From Asanoa sp. WMMD1127 (lineage in GTDB: Bacteria; Actinomycetota; Actinomycetes; Mycobacteriales; Micromonosporaceae): a stretch of DNA of 64,000 nucleotides. The stretch lies in contig NZ_JARUBP010000001.1 in assembly GCF_029626225.1 (NCBI RefSeq), positions 3,286,001 through 3,350,000 on the forward strand, read 5' to 3'. Positions 47,510 through 56,437 of the stretch are shown piece by piece. Each line of letters opens with the position of its first letter. Position 1 is the first letter of the stretch. Under the pieces are notes generated by a model. It saw nothing but the letters and a program-made list of their open reading frames with translations, was not told where the DNA came from and did not search any database. The position numbers and the translations under genes were made by a program.

Positions 47510-48568
47510 ATGACCGCCATGGAGCACCAGCAGGTACGCGTCCGCGCGCACGGAATCGACCAGAACGTCCTCGTCGCCGGGCCGGCCGACGGTCCGCCCG
47601 TGCTGATGATCCATGGCAACTGCTCGTCCGCCGACTTCTGGCGGCCGCTGCTCCGCCATCTGCCGCCCCACCTGCGGATCGTGGCCCCGGACCTGCGCGG
47701 CTACGGGTCGACCGAGGCGGCCCCGGTGGACGCGACGCGCGGCCTGCGCGACTTCGCCGACGACGTGGCGGCCCTGCTCGACGCGCCGGAGCTGTTCCCA
47801 ACCGGCGCCAAGCCGCTGGTCGTGGCCCACTCGATGGGCTGCGGCGTGGCGATGCAGCTGCTGGTCGACCACCCCGAGCGGGTCGACGCGCTGCTGCTGG
47901 AGGCGCCGCTGTCGCCGTACGGCTTCGGTGGCACCCGTGATCTCGACGGCACGCCGACCACGGCGGACTTCGCCGGCACCGGCGCGGGGACCGCCAACCT
48001 CGACTTCGTCGCGCGGCTCGCCGCCAAGGACCGTGAGGCCGAGGCGCCGACGAGCCCGCGCACGGTGATGCGCACCGCCTACGTCGCCGACCCCGCGTCG
48101 CTCGGCCCCGACGAGGAGCTGCTGCTCGACACCGTGCTGTCGACCGTGACGGGTGACGACAACTACCCCGGCACCTCGACCGCGAGCCCCAACTGGCCCG
48201 GCGTCGCGCCCGGCGACCGCGGCGTGCTCAACACGATGGCGCCCAACCACTTCCGGATCGCCGACGACCTGGTCGCCGTGACCCCGAAACCCCACATCAC
48301 CTGGGTACGCGGTGACCGCGACGCCATCGTCTCGGACACCTCGCTGTTCGACCTGTCGTACCTCGGCTCGCTGGGTTTCGTCCCGGGTTGGCCGGGCGAC
48401 GAGGCGAGCCCGTCACAGCCGATGGTCGGCCAGACCCGGGCGGTGTTCGAGCGCTACACCGCGGCCGGGGGCAGCTACCGCGAGGTGGTGTACGCCGACT
48501 GCGGCCACTCGCCGCACATCGAGCGCCCCGCCGAGTTCGTCGCCGCGCTGCTGGAGCTGGTGGCATGA
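47510..48568 (+). CDS. Alpha/beta hydrolase
   Basis: The 352-residue protein has the oxyanion region MIHGNCSSADFW, the nucleophile elbow AHSMGCG (Ser about 109) and a C-terminal catalytic His in YADCGHSPHIERP. An insert of about 100 residues after strand 6 forms a lid. ATG 47510 and ATG 47519 are both possible starts. Its stop overlaps the next gene's ATG (ATGA). Substrate unknown. Confidence 0.85.
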   Translation: MTAMEHQQVRVRAHGIDQNVLVAGPADGPPVLMIHGNCSSADFWRPLLRHLPPHLRIVAPDLRGYGSTEAAPVDATRGLRDFADDVAALLDAPELFPTGAKPLVVAHSMGCGVAMQLLVDHPERVDALLLEAPLSPYGFGGTRDLDGTPTTADFAGTGAGTANLDFVARLAAKDREAEAPTSPRTVMRTAYVADPASLGPDEELLLDTVLSTVTGDDNYPGTSTASPNWPGVAPGDRGVLNTMAPNHFRIADDLVAVTPKPHITWVRGDRDAIVSDTSLFDLSYLGSLGFVPGWPGDEASPSQPMVGQTRAVFERYTAAGGSYREVVYADCGHSPHIERPAEFVAALLELVA

Positions 48569-49437
48569 GGTCCTACCGGCGCGACACGGTGGCGGTCGAC
48601 GGCGGCGACCTGACCGTCGGCGTCTGGGGCGACGGCGGCCCGCTGGTGGTCGCCGCGCACGGCATCACCTCGCACCACCTGGCCTGGGGCCTGGTCGCGC
48701 CGAGCGTCGGGCTCGACCACCGGTTCGTGGCGCCCGACCTGCGGGGCCGGGGGCGCAGCCGGGACCTGCCCGGGCCGTACGGGATGGACCGGCACGCCGA
48801 AGACCTCGCCGCGGTGATCCGGGCCCACGGGGAGCGGGCCGTGGTGGTCGGCCACTCGATGGGCTGCTGGGCCGCGATCGCGCTGGCCCGCCACGAGCCG
48901 GAGCTGGTCGAGCGGCTGGTGCTGGTCGACGGTGGGCCGCCGCTGGCGCCGCCGCCGGGCGTGCCGGCCGAGCCGACGGCCGACCAGGTCACGCGGGTGA
49001 TCACGGAGACGATCGGCCAGGCGTACGCCCGGCTGTCGATGACGTTCCCGGACCGCGCGGCCTACCGCGACCTGTGGCAGGCCCACCCGTCGCTGGCGGA
49101 GTGGAACGACGCGATGACCATGTACGCCGACTACGACCTGGTCGACGACGGCGGCGTGCTCCGCCCCGCGTGCCGGCTCGAGGCGGCGCTGCGGGACGCC
49201 CGCGACCTCTACGCCTGGCAGCCTGTTCCCCCCGAGCCGTTGCCGGTGCCGGCGATCTTCCTGCGGGCCGAGCGCGGGATGCTCGACCAGCCGGAGGGGC
49301 TGTTCGCACCGGGCGCTGCCGGGCGGGCGTTCCCGGGCGTCGTGGAGCGCGACGTGCCGGGCACCAACCACTACACGATCACCCTGTCGCCGAAAGGCGC
49401 GGCCGACGTGGTGACGGCGGTGCGAAGCGGCGGCTGA
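48565..49437 (+). CDS. Alpha/beta hydrolase, second of a coupled pair
   Basis: The 290-residue protein shows the AAHGITSHHLAW oxyanion region, the DLRGRGRSRDLPGPYGMDRHAEDL motif, the nucleophile elbow VVGHSMGCWAA and a late Asn-His (PGTNHYTITL) as catalytic His. The pair overlaps by four bases, so co-translation is likely, but the sequences are only distantly related. Haloalkane dehalogenase-, esterase- and lactonase-like roles are all open. Confidence 0.85.
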   Translation: MRSYRRDTVAVDGGDLTVGVWGDGGPLVVAAHGITSHHLAWGLVAPSVGLDHRFVAPDLRGRGRSRDLPGPYGMDRHAEDLAAVIRAHGERAVVVGHSMGCWAAIALARHEPELVERLVLVDGGPPLAPPPGVPAEPTADQVTRVITETIGQAYARLSMTFPDRAAYRDLWQAHPSLAEWNDAMTMYADYDLVDDGGVLRPACRLEAALRDARDLYAWQPVPPEPLPVPAIFLRAERGMLDQPEGLFAPGAAGRAFPGVVERDVPGTNHYTITLSPKGAADVVTAVRSGG

Positions 49438-49495
49438 CGCCCACCGGGGCATGGCAGACTGACCCTGACCTTATGGATCGTTAGGGGAGCGCTGC

Positions 49496-51283
49496 GTGTC
49501 GCGGGAGATCAACACCGTCGGAGTGGTCGGGCTCGGCACGATGGGCGCCGGAATCGTCGAGGTCTTCGCGCGCAACGGCATCCCCGTGGTCGCGGTCGAG
49601 GTCAGCGAGGAGGCGCTCGACCGGGGCCAGGCGACGCTGGTCGGCTCGATCGACCGGGCGGTCGCCAAGGGCAAGTTGAGCCCGGAGGCGCGCGACGAGA
49701 TCTTCGGCCGGGTCGGGTTCGCGGTGGGCTTCGGCGCGCTGCACGACGTCGACCTGGTCATCGAGGCCGTGCCGGAGCAGCTGCCGCTCAAGCAGCGGCT
49801 ATTCGCCGAGCTCGACCAGGTCTGCAAGCCCGACGCGATCCTGGCCACGAACACGTCGTCGCTGTCGGTCACCGAGATCTCGGTGGCCACGACCCGGCCC
49901 AACCAGGTCATCGGCGTCCACTTCTTCAACCCGGCGCCGGTGATGAAGCTCGTCGAGATCATCCGCACGGTGGTCACCGCGCCCGAGGTGGTGGCCGACG
50001 TCGAGGCGTTGTGCGCGCGGCTCGGCAAGACCGACGTGACGATCAACGACCGGGCCGGCTTCATCGCCAACGCGCTGCTGTTCGGCTACCTCAACCAGGC
50101 CGTGTCGATGCTGGAGAACCGCTACGCGACGCGCGAGGACATCGACGCGGCGATGCGGCTGGGCTGTGGCCTCCCGATGGGCCCGCTGGCGCTGATGGAC
50201 CTGATCGGCATCGACACGGCGTACGAGATTCTCGACACGATGTACCGCCGGGGTGGCCGTGACCGCCGGCACGCGCCGGTGCCGCTGATCAAGCAGATGG
50301 TCACCGCCGGCCTGCTGGGCCGCAAGACCGGCCGGGGTTTCTACACCTACGAGGGGCCGGGGTCGCCCAAGGTGGTGCCCGACGAGCACACCGCGCCGCC
50401 GGCGCCGTCGACCCTCGGCGACGCCGCCGCGATCAGCACGATCGGCGTGGTCGGCTCCGGGGTGATGGCGCGGGGGATCGTCGAGGTGGCGGCCCGGGCC
50501 GGGTTCGACGTGGTGTCGGTCACCCGCGGCGAGCCGCAGACGACGGCCGTGACCGAGGCGGTCCGCGCGTCGCTGGCCAAGGCCGTCGTCAAGGGCAAGC
50601 TGTCGCAGGCCCACCAGGACGCGGCGCTCGGGCGGATCACCTGGTCCAACCGGCTCGACGACCTCGACGACGTCGACCTGGTGATCGAGTCGGTCGTCGA
50701 GGAGATCTCGGTCAAGAAGGCGGTCTTCGCCGCCCTCGACGAGATCTGCAAGCCGGGTGTGGTGCTGGCCACGACCACGTCGTCGCTGCCGGTGATCGAG
50801 ATCGCGATGGCCACCCAGCGGCCGGCCGACGTGGTGGGCCTGCACTTCTTCAACCCCGCGCCGGTGATGCAGCTCGTCGAGATCGTGCGCACGATCCGCA
50901 CCTCGCCGGAGGCCACGGCGGCGGCCGACGCGCTGGTGGCGGCGCTGGGCAAGACCGGTGTGCACTGCGCCGACCGGTCGGGCTTCATCGTCAACGCGCT
51001 GCTGTTCCCCTATCTCAACGACGCCGTGCGGATGCTCGAGGCGTCCTACGCGACGGTCGACGACATCGACTACGCGATGAAGCTGGGCTGTGGCTACCCG
51101 ATGGGGCCGTTCGAGCTGCTCGACACCGTCGGCCTCGACGTGGCCCTGGCCATCCAGCGGGAGCTCTATCTCGAGCTGCGGGAGCCAGGCTTCGCTCCGG
51201 CCCCGCTGCTGGAACACCTGGTGACGGCGGGCTACGTGGGACGCAAGGCCGGCCGGGGATTTCGGGACCACACTAATCTCTAG
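49496..51283 (+). CDS. Fused double 3-hydroxyacyl-CoA dehydrogenase
   Basis: Two complete 3-hydroxyacyl-CoA dehydrogenases are joined head to tail in 595 residues (about 1-288 and 312-595) by a Pro-rich linker. Each has a Rossmann motif (GVVGLGTMGAGI, GVVGSGVMARGI), a catalytic His in VHFFNPAP or LHFFNPAP, and a C-terminal GYP/GLPMGP..LMD/LLD helical domain. The first copy keeps the acidic residue at the end of strand 2 that binds the NAD ribose (VVAVEVSEE). In the second it is replaced (VVSVTRGEP), so that half may prefer another cofactor or be structural. It acts in fatty acid beta-oxidation. A GGGGAG site precedes GTG 49496. Confidence 0.9.
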   Translation: MSREINTVGVVGLGTMGAGIVEVFARNGIPVVAVEVSEEALDRGQATLVGSIDRAVAKGKLSPEARDEIFGRVGFAVGFGALHDVDLVIEAVPEQLPLKQRLFAELDQVCKPDAILATNTSSLSVTEISVATTRPNQVIGVHFFNPAPVMKLVEIIRTVVTAPEVVADVEALCARLGKTDVTINDRAGFIANALLFGYLNQAVSMLENRYATREDIDAAMRLGCGLPMGPLALMDLIGIDTAYEILDTMYRRGGRDRRHAPVPLIKQMVTAGLLGRKTGRGFYTYEGPGSPKVVPDEHTAPPAPSTLGDAAAISTIGVVGSGVMARGIVEVAARAGFDVVSVTRGEPQTTAVTEAVRASLAKAVVKGKLSQAHQDAALGRITWSNRLDDLDDVDLVIESVVEEISVKKAVFAALDEICKPGVVLATTTSSLPVIEIAMATQRPADVVGLHFFNPAPVMQLVEIVRTIRTSPEATAAADALVAALGKTGVHCADRSGFIVNALLFPYLNDAVRMLEASYATVDDIDYAMKLGCGYPMGPFELLDTVGLDVALAIQRELYLELREPGFAPAPLLEHLVTAGYVGRKAGRGFRDHTNL

Positions 51284-51286
51284 GGT

Positions 51287-51613
51287 GTGAGCCCGCGTCG
51301 CAACCGCCCGAAGCCCGGCGACGGTCGGCCGCTCGACGAGGAGGCGCTGCGCCGCGGCGTCGGTTCCGTCGAGGGCGACCGGCACGGCGACTGGATGGTG
51401 CGCCTGGTGCCGGGTGGCGGCAGTGCGAAGACCTACCGCTGCCCGGGCTGCGACCAGGAGATCCGGCCGGGCACCGCGCACGTGGTGGTCTGGCCGGCCG
51501 ACGAGCGCGGTGACCTGACCGACCGCCGCCACTGGCACAGCGGCTGCTGGCGCGCCCGCGACCGCCGCGCCCCGGGCGTCATCCGGTCCCGCAACGCGCC
51601 TCGCTATGGCTGA
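51287..51613 (+). CDS. Small zinc-ribbon-like protein
   Basis: The 108-residue basic protein has CPGCDQEI near residue 52 and HWHSGC near residue 83, a likely Cys/His zinc site. Homologues often sit in this region of actinobacterial genomes and are loosely named ATP/GTP-binding proteins without clear basis. GTG 51287 is three bases after the dehydrogenase stop. The 3' end overlaps the convergent serine hydrolase by 10 bases. Function unknown. Confidence 0.7.
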   Translation: MSPRRNRPKPGDGRPLDEEALRRGVGSVEGDRHGDWMVRLVPGGGSAKTYRCPGCDQEIRPGTAHVVVWPADERGDLTDRRHWHSGCWRARDRRAPGVIRSRNAPRYG

Positions 51614-52431
51614 GCGAACTCCGCGAGGACCGCGTCGGACAGGGCCGGCCAGAGCGGGGCGGCCCACTCGCCGAAGTTGCGGTCGGTGAGGCAGGCGCAG
51701 GCGAGCCCGGCGACCGGGTCTACCCAGAGGAACGTGCCCGTCTGGCCGAAGTGCCCGAAGGTCTGCGGTGAGTTGTGGGCGCCCGTCCAGTGCGGGTGCT
51801 TGTGCGACCGGATCTCGAAGCCCAGGCCCCAGTCGTTGGGGTCCTGCCGGCCGTGGCCGGGCAGCACCCCGGCCAGGCCGGGGAACGCGACCTCGGCCGC
51901 CTCGCGGGTCAGCGCCGGGGCGATCGTCGGGTTCAGCAGCTCCCGGCCGAGCGTCGCCAGGTCGCCGATCGAACCGGTGACCTTCGAGGCCGGCGAGCCG
52001 TCGAGCACCGTGTCGGGCATGTCGAGCTGGTCGAGCACGAGGTCGATCATCAAGTCGCCGAAGCTGCCCTCGGCCCGGCCCGCGACGAACTCGGCGAGCA
52101 CCTCGAAGCCCCGGTTGGAATAGATCCGCCGTTTGCCGGGCTGGCTCATCACCTGGTCGTCGCCGAAGTTGAGCCCCGACGCGTGGGCCAGCAGGTGGCG
52201 CACCGTGGCGCCGGGCGGGCCGGCCGCGTCGTCGAGGGAGACCAGGCCGTCGTCGGCGGCGGCCAGGACGGTCAGCGCGGTGAGCGGCTTGGTCACCGAC
52301 GCCCAGGGCAGCGGGGTGTCGGGGCCGGTGCGGGCGAGCACGCCGTCCTTGTTGACCACGGCGACGGCGACGGTCTTCACCGGCCAGGAGTTGACGAGCG
52401 CGAGGGCTTGCGAGTCGGCCACGGCGGCCAC
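51604..52431 (-). CDS. Beta-lactamase-fold serine hydrolase
   Basis: The 275-residue protein shows the class C/DD-peptidase pattern. The nucleophile motif SVTK is at 45-48, YSN near 104 is the second motif, and HFGQTGT near the end is the third. It lacks a signal peptide, so it is cytoplasmic and probably an esterase-like member rather than a resistance enzyme. GTG 52431 is the longest start; a GTG three codons on is possible. Confidence 0.85.
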   Translation of the reverse strand: MAAVADSQALALVNSWPVKTVAVAVVNKDGVLARTGPDTPLPWASVTKPLTALTVLAAADDGLVSLDDAAGPPGATVRHLLAHASGLNFGDDQVMSQPGKRRIYSNRGFEVLAEFVAGRAEGSFGDLMIDLVLDQLDMPDTVLDGSPASKVTGSIGDLATLGRELLNPTIAPALTREAAEVAFPGLAGVLPGHGRQDPNDWGLGFEIRSHKHPHWTGAHNSPQTFGHFGQTGTFLWVDPVAGLACACLTDRNFGEWAAPLWPALSDAVLAEFAQP

Positions 52432-52432
52432 G

Positions 52433-53263
52433 TTAGCGGGTGGACTCGTCCCTGGCCCAAGCCGCTCCCGCCGGCGTGCGCCTGGCCCGCCGCTCGGCCA
52501 GCAGCGTCAGCGCGGCGTAACACGCCCCGGCCGGCCACAGCCACGGTCGCGGCAGCACGACGTCGACCAGCCAGGACGCCTTTCGCGACGGGCGCACGGC
52601 GAGAGTCGCGTCGGCCGCCGCGGCCGCGTCGCGCAGTGCGCTGTTGCCGCCGCGGACCCGGCCGAGCCGGCGCAGCAGGTCCGGCGTGCGGGTCGGCGTC
52701 GCGACCACCGAGGGCACCGAGGCGACCTCGCGCTTCTCGCCGGGCGCGAACAGCGCGTCGAGGAACAGGTCGTCGGCGACCAGGTCGGGGAACTGGTCGA
52801 ACCGGGCCCGCGCCTCCTTGGACAGCACGATCGCGCCGCGGCCGAACAGGGCGTCGCGGAACGCCGGCAGCCGCCCGTTGACGGCGAAGTAGGCCCGGAC
52901 CAGCAGTGGCCGGCCGGCGGTGTCGAGCACCCGGCGCGGGGACGCGGCGATGACCGGGCCGGTGACCGCGGCCGCCAGGGCCCGGGCGCCGGCGGCCGTC
53001 AGCGCGATGTCGGCGTCGAGGTAGATCCGGGGAAAGCTGGCCGCGGCCGCGTCGCCGGCGTTGAGCGCGGCCGGCTTCGACGCCTCCGCCACCTCGACGA
53101 CCCGGACGCCCGGCACGGAGCGGGCCACGGCCGCGGTGTCGTCGGTGCAGCCGTTGGCCGCCACCACCACGTCGAACTCGCCCGGCTCGGCGCCGTCGAG
53201 CAGGTGGCGCAGCGTGCGTTCGATGACCGTCGCCTCGTTGTGGGCGGCGACGACGACGCTCAC
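52433..53263 (-). CDS. Family 2 glycosyltransferase (last gene of the exopolysaccharide operon)
   Basis: The 276-residue GT-A enzyme starts MSVVVAAHNEATVIERTLRHLL and has the sugar-nucleotide segment VVVAANGCTDDTAAVA and an acidic DAD motif (IYLDADIALT) for metal. A hydrophobic segment near the C-terminus (LPRPWLWPAGACYAALTLLA) may anchor it to the membrane. The GTG at 53263 overlaps the upstream stop (GTGA). The C-terminus is basic. Sugar donor unknown. Confidence 0.85.
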   Translation of the reverse strand: MSVVVAAHNEATVIERTLRHLLDGAEPGEFDVVVAANGCTDDTAAVARSVPGVRVVEVAEASKPAALNAGDAAAASFPRIYLDADIALTAAGARALAAAVTGPVIAASPRRVLDTAGRPLLVRAYFAVNGRLPAFRDALFGRGAIVLSKEARARFDQFPDLVADDLFLDALFAPGEKREVASVPSVVATPTRTPDLLRRLGRVRGGNSALRDAAAAADATLAVRPSRKASWLVDVVLPRPWLWPAGACYAALTLLAERRARRTPAGAAWARDESTR

Positions 53264-54102
53264 CACGGCGCGCGCCCGGTGATCGTGCGGCGGATCCGCT
53301 TGGACAGCGAGCGGCCGCGCTGCCGCCAGCCGGAATACTCGCGGAGGTCGAGCGAGGCCGCCTGGACCACGTGGGCGGACCGCTTCATCTGCTCGGTCCA
53401 CTCCGCGACCGTGCGTACGCCGGTCTTCTGCGCGGACAGCGGCCGGCGGGCCAGGAAATCCTCGTCGGTGTGGTAGATCGTGCGCGGGCTGCGCGGATCG
53501 TCGAGGTGGTCCTCCGGCAGGAACGGATAGACCCAGCCGTTGACGAAGCCGAGCCGGGCCGCCTTGAGGCACCAGCTGGTGAACGAGTCGTCCTCGGCCA
53601 GCAGGCCGGTGCGCTCGACCATCGCCCGCTTGAGCAGATAGCCGCTGCCCTGGACCCAGTGGTTACGCATCAGCTGGTGGCCGCCCGCATAGGTGGCCAG
53701 CTTGCGGTCGACCAGATCCTGCCGGACGTCGGAGTCCGGGAACCGCCAGGTGCCGATCACACCGAACTCGGGGACGTCCTCGTGCGCGCGGCGCAGCACG
53801 TCGAGCCAGGACTTGTCGGGCAGGCAGTCGTCGTCGACCTTGCTCAGGTAGTCGCCGGACGACTCGGACCACAGCCAGTTGGTCGGCTCGCGCAGGCCGG
53901 CGTTGGTCGGGCTGTGGTGGAACCGGTGCACCCGTGGGTCGTGCCGGAACTCCTCGACGGCGGCCAGCGTCGCCGCGTCGGCGCCGTTGTGCCAGAGCCA
54001 GACCCGCGCGTCGTCGGTGCAGCTGTCGAGCAGGTGCGGAAGCGACAGCCGGACGTACTCCGGCCGGTCGTACGTGATCATCAGGATGTCGATGCCGCCC
54101 AA
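53260..54102 (-). CDS. Family 2 glycosyltransferase
   Basis: The 280-residue protein begins GGIDILMITYDRPEYVRLSLPHLLDS and carries the metal-binding acidic motif DYLSKVDDDCLPDKSW (about 83-98). SGYLLKRAMVERTGLL and PEDHLDDPRS lie further on. No membrane segment is seen. It starts at TTG 54102, nine bases after the Wzy-like gene stop, and is coupled to the next glycosyltransferase. Confidence 0.85.
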   Translation of the reverse strand: MGGIDILMITYDRPEYVRLSLPHLLDSCTDDARVWLWHNGADAATLAAVEEFRHDPRVHRFHHSPTNAGLREPTNWLWSESSGDYLSKVDDDCLPDKSWLDVLRRAHEDVPEFGVIGTWRFPDSDVRQDLVDRKLATYAGGHQLMRNHWVQGSGYLLKRAMVERTGLLAEDDSFTSWCLKAARLGFVNGWVYPFLPEDHLDDPRSPRTIYHTDEDFLARRPLSAQKTGVRTVAEWTEQMKRSAHVVQAASLDLREYSGWRQRGRSLSKRIRRTITGRAPW

Positions 54103-54111
54103 TGTCGCCTC

Positions 54112-55449
54112 TCAGTTCAGCCGTTGTGCCCGGGTGAGCCGCCACATCGCGCCCGCCAGGCCGAGCAGCAGGTGCATCGTGAACAGGTAGGTCGAGAAGT
54201 AGAGCGCGTCGAAGGTGAACGCGGCCACGGCCAGCACGCCGATCGCGACGGCGAGCACGGCGGCCAGGTCGCGGTCGCTGTCGGTCCTGGCGAACCGGCG
54301 GACACGGGCGGCGACGAAGATGCCGGCCATGAACAGCCCGGCCAGCCCGACCACGCCGACGATGCCGGTCGTCACCATCGTGACCAGCCACTGGTTGTCG
54401 AGCAGTTGGTAGAGCTCCGGCAGCCAGGTGCCGACGCCACGGCCCAGCCACGGTCGTTCCCTGATGAACGGCGCGACGTAGTCGTAGTCCTCGAGCCGGC
54501 CCTGCACGCTCGGGTCGCTGGAGCCGGCGAACAGCAGCGACCGCAGCGCGCCGAGCAGGCCGGGCTTGCCGACCTGGATGATCGCGGTGAGGAAGATGCC
54601 GACGACCAACACGTTGAACGTCGTGCGCAGCGGCCAGACGAGGATCAGCAGGAGGATCGCGGCGCCGAGGGCCAGCACGCCGGTGCGCGACAGCGAGATG
54701 GGGATGACGCCGGCGACCAGCATCGCGATGCCGGCGAAGACCTGCCGTTCCCGCCGGGTCGCGGCGAACCGCGCGTAGTGGATGGCCACCACCAGCGCGA
54801 CCACCATCAGCACGCTGAACTCGATGTAGTGGCCGGCCGTGCCGGCCACCCGGACCAGGCCGCCGCCGCCACGGTCGTCGAAGCCGACCAGGTCACGCTG
54901 GAACTGCAGGACCGGCGGCAGCTTGAGGTAGCCGGTGAAGTCCTGGCGCAGCGCGAACTGGGCGAACGCGAACAGCGCCATCACGGCGGAGCCGTAGCAG
55001 AGCCAGCGCAGCACCGTGTCGATCCGCTCGCGGGTCAGCACGCCGTCGCAGGCGGCGAGCAGGATGCCGCCGGCCGCGAAGGCCATCAGCACCGTGCGGT
55101 CGGCCTGGTTGGCCTCGAGCGGGTCGAGGCCGCGGGCCTGCCCGGCGATGTAGGACGTCGCCATCGTGACGAAGTAGAAGGCCAGCGCCCAGCGCATCGG
55201 CTGCTGGCCGCGGGTGACCAGCGACGGGTGGAAGCGGGTCAGCACCCACCAGACGAACAGCAGCAGACCGGCCACGACACCGGGCCGGCCCAGCGTGGTC
55301 AGCGGAGGGAAGATCAGCCGGGCGGGCAGGAAGTACATCGCGAAGATGGTGAAGCTCACCCAGGCGGTCGCGTCCCGGAACTCGATGACGCTGGGTGTCA
55401 CGCCGTCGTAGACGGTCGCCGTTCTCCGCGCGGATAGGTAGGTCTGCAC
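54112..55449 (-). CDS. O-antigen ligase/polymerase-like (Wzy/WaaL) membrane protein
   Basis: The 445-residue protein has about 12 hydrophobic segments. A long extracytoplasmic loop contains the family-type sequence GSSDPSVQGRLEDYDYVAPFIRERPWLGRGVGTWLPELYQLLDNQWL. This is the Wzy_C/O-antigen ligase pattern with conserved Arg and His/Asp positions. It would polymerise or ligate the repeat units built by the neighbouring glycosyltransferases. It starts at GTG 55449, two bases after the Wzz-like gene. Confidence 0.88.
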   Translation of the reverse strand: MQTYLSARRTATVYDGVTPSVIEFRDATAWVSFTIFAMYFLPARLIFPPLTTLGRPGVVAGLLLFVWWVLTRFHPSLVTRGQQPMRWALAFYFVTMATSYIAGQARGLDPLEANQADRTVLMAFAAGGILLAACDGVLTRERIDTVLRWLCYGSAVMALFAFAQFALRQDFTGYLKLPPVLQFQRDLVGFDDRGGGGLVRVAGTAGHYIEFSVLMVVALVVAIHYARFAATRRERQVFAGIAMLVAGVIPISLSRTGVLALGAAILLLILVWPLRTTFNVLVVGIFLTAIIQVGKPGLLGALRSLLFAGSSDPSVQGRLEDYDYVAPFIRERPWLGRGVGTWLPELYQLLDNQWLVTMVTTGIVGVVGLAGLFMAGIFVAARVRRFARTDSDRDLAAVLAVAIGVLAVAAFTFDALYFSTYLFTMHLLLGLAGAMWRLTRAQRLN

Positions 55450-55451
55450 TA

Positions 55452-56393
55452 TTACTGAGCGTCGTCGTCAGGCCTGGGCGTCCGCACCGCGGTGAGCAGG
55501 ATGGTGTCGTCGGTCTCCGGCGCGCGCACGTAGTCGGCCGAGACCTGCTGCGGAGTGCCGCTGGGGGAGTGGCCGTTGGCGGTCACCGGCGTGCTGTTGA
55601 TCCGGATGATCTGGGTGGCCTCGGCGGGCTCGTCCGGCTCGGCGTCCGACGTCCGGGCCGGGACGTTCCTGTTGAGCGGGCCGACGGCCTTGGCCGGGGG
55701 CTGCGGGCGGCGCTGCTCGACGCTGGCGGTGCCGGCGGTCGCGTTGGCCCGCAGACCGGCGCGGGTGTTGACCTGCTTGGTCAGCCGGCGCCGGGCGATC
55801 GCGTCGTAGGCGACCACGGCGGCGGCCATCAGCAGGAGGCCGATGGCGAGCACGACGATCTGGGCCCGCAGCACGTTGGACCGCGACGGCGTCACGTTGA
55901 GGCCCGGGTCGAGCACCTGGGTGGTGATCTCCTCGCCCGCCTTGGGCTTGTATTTGGCCTGCTGCGCCACGACCTCGTCGCTGATCAGCTTGGTGACCGC
56001 CTCGACCGTGGCGAGCGCCTTGGCGCTGCTCTCGCTGGAGACCTCGGCGGTCATGATCGAGCTGCGGGTGACCAGCGTGATCTCGTAGGCGGAGTCGCCG
56101 CCCGCCGCGACGACCTTCTGCCGCGCCTCGCCGGACGACACCGCGATCTGCACGGCCTGCGCCATCTGCGCCTCACCGATCCGCAGCCACGGGTTGCCGG
56201 GCGCCGGGGTGGCGCCGTTGGCCGGGCTCGCCGCCGAGGTGGTCGGCGGGACCAGGATCACGGTCGCGGCGGTCTTGTATTCGGGCTGGATCGCGCTGCC
56301 CAGCGCCACCGCCGCGGCGAGCGTGAGGATGACGATCGGAACAGCGACGTACCACCGCCGGACGACGAGCTTGAGGAGGTCAAGGAGGTCCAT
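55452..56393 (-). CDS. Wzz/YveK-like chain-length determinant protein
   Basis: The 313-residue protein has an N-terminal membrane helix (about 14-34, YVAVPIVILTLAAAVALGSAI). An extracytoplasmic region with the Wzz motif YKTAATVILVP follows, then a second helix (about 178-201), then a roughly 110-residue cytoplasmic tail. The tail has no kinase P-loop, so it is a polysaccharide co-polymerase without a fused tyrosine kinase. The tail is Pro/Thr/Asp-rich. ATG 56393 has AAAGGG upstream. Confidence 0.87.
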   Translation of the reverse strand: MDLLDLLKLVVRRWYVAVPIVILTLAAAVALGSAIQPEYKTAATVILVPPTTSAASPANGATPAPGNPWLRIGEAQMAQAVQIAVSSGEARQKVVAAGGDSAYEITLVTRSSIMTAEVSSESSAKALATVEAVTKLISDEVVAQQAKYKPKAGEEITTQVLDPGLNVTPSRSNVLRAQIVVLAIGLLLMAAAVVAYDAIARRRLTKQVNTRAGLRANATAGTASVEQRRPQPPAKAVGPLNRNVPARTSDAEPDEPAEATQIIRINSTPVTANGHSPSGTPQQVSADYVRAPETDDTILLTAVRTPRPDDDAQ

Positions 56394-56437
56394 GGAAAGG
56401 CCCTTTGATCGAAGCGGCGGAAGGAGGCGTCAGGTCG

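Noticed and set aside
49496-51283. Possible frameshift or misjoined pair of dehydrogenase genes.
   Set aside because: The two halves are in one uninterrupted frame with a natural Pro-rich linker, and fused forms of this enzyme are known in actinobacteria.
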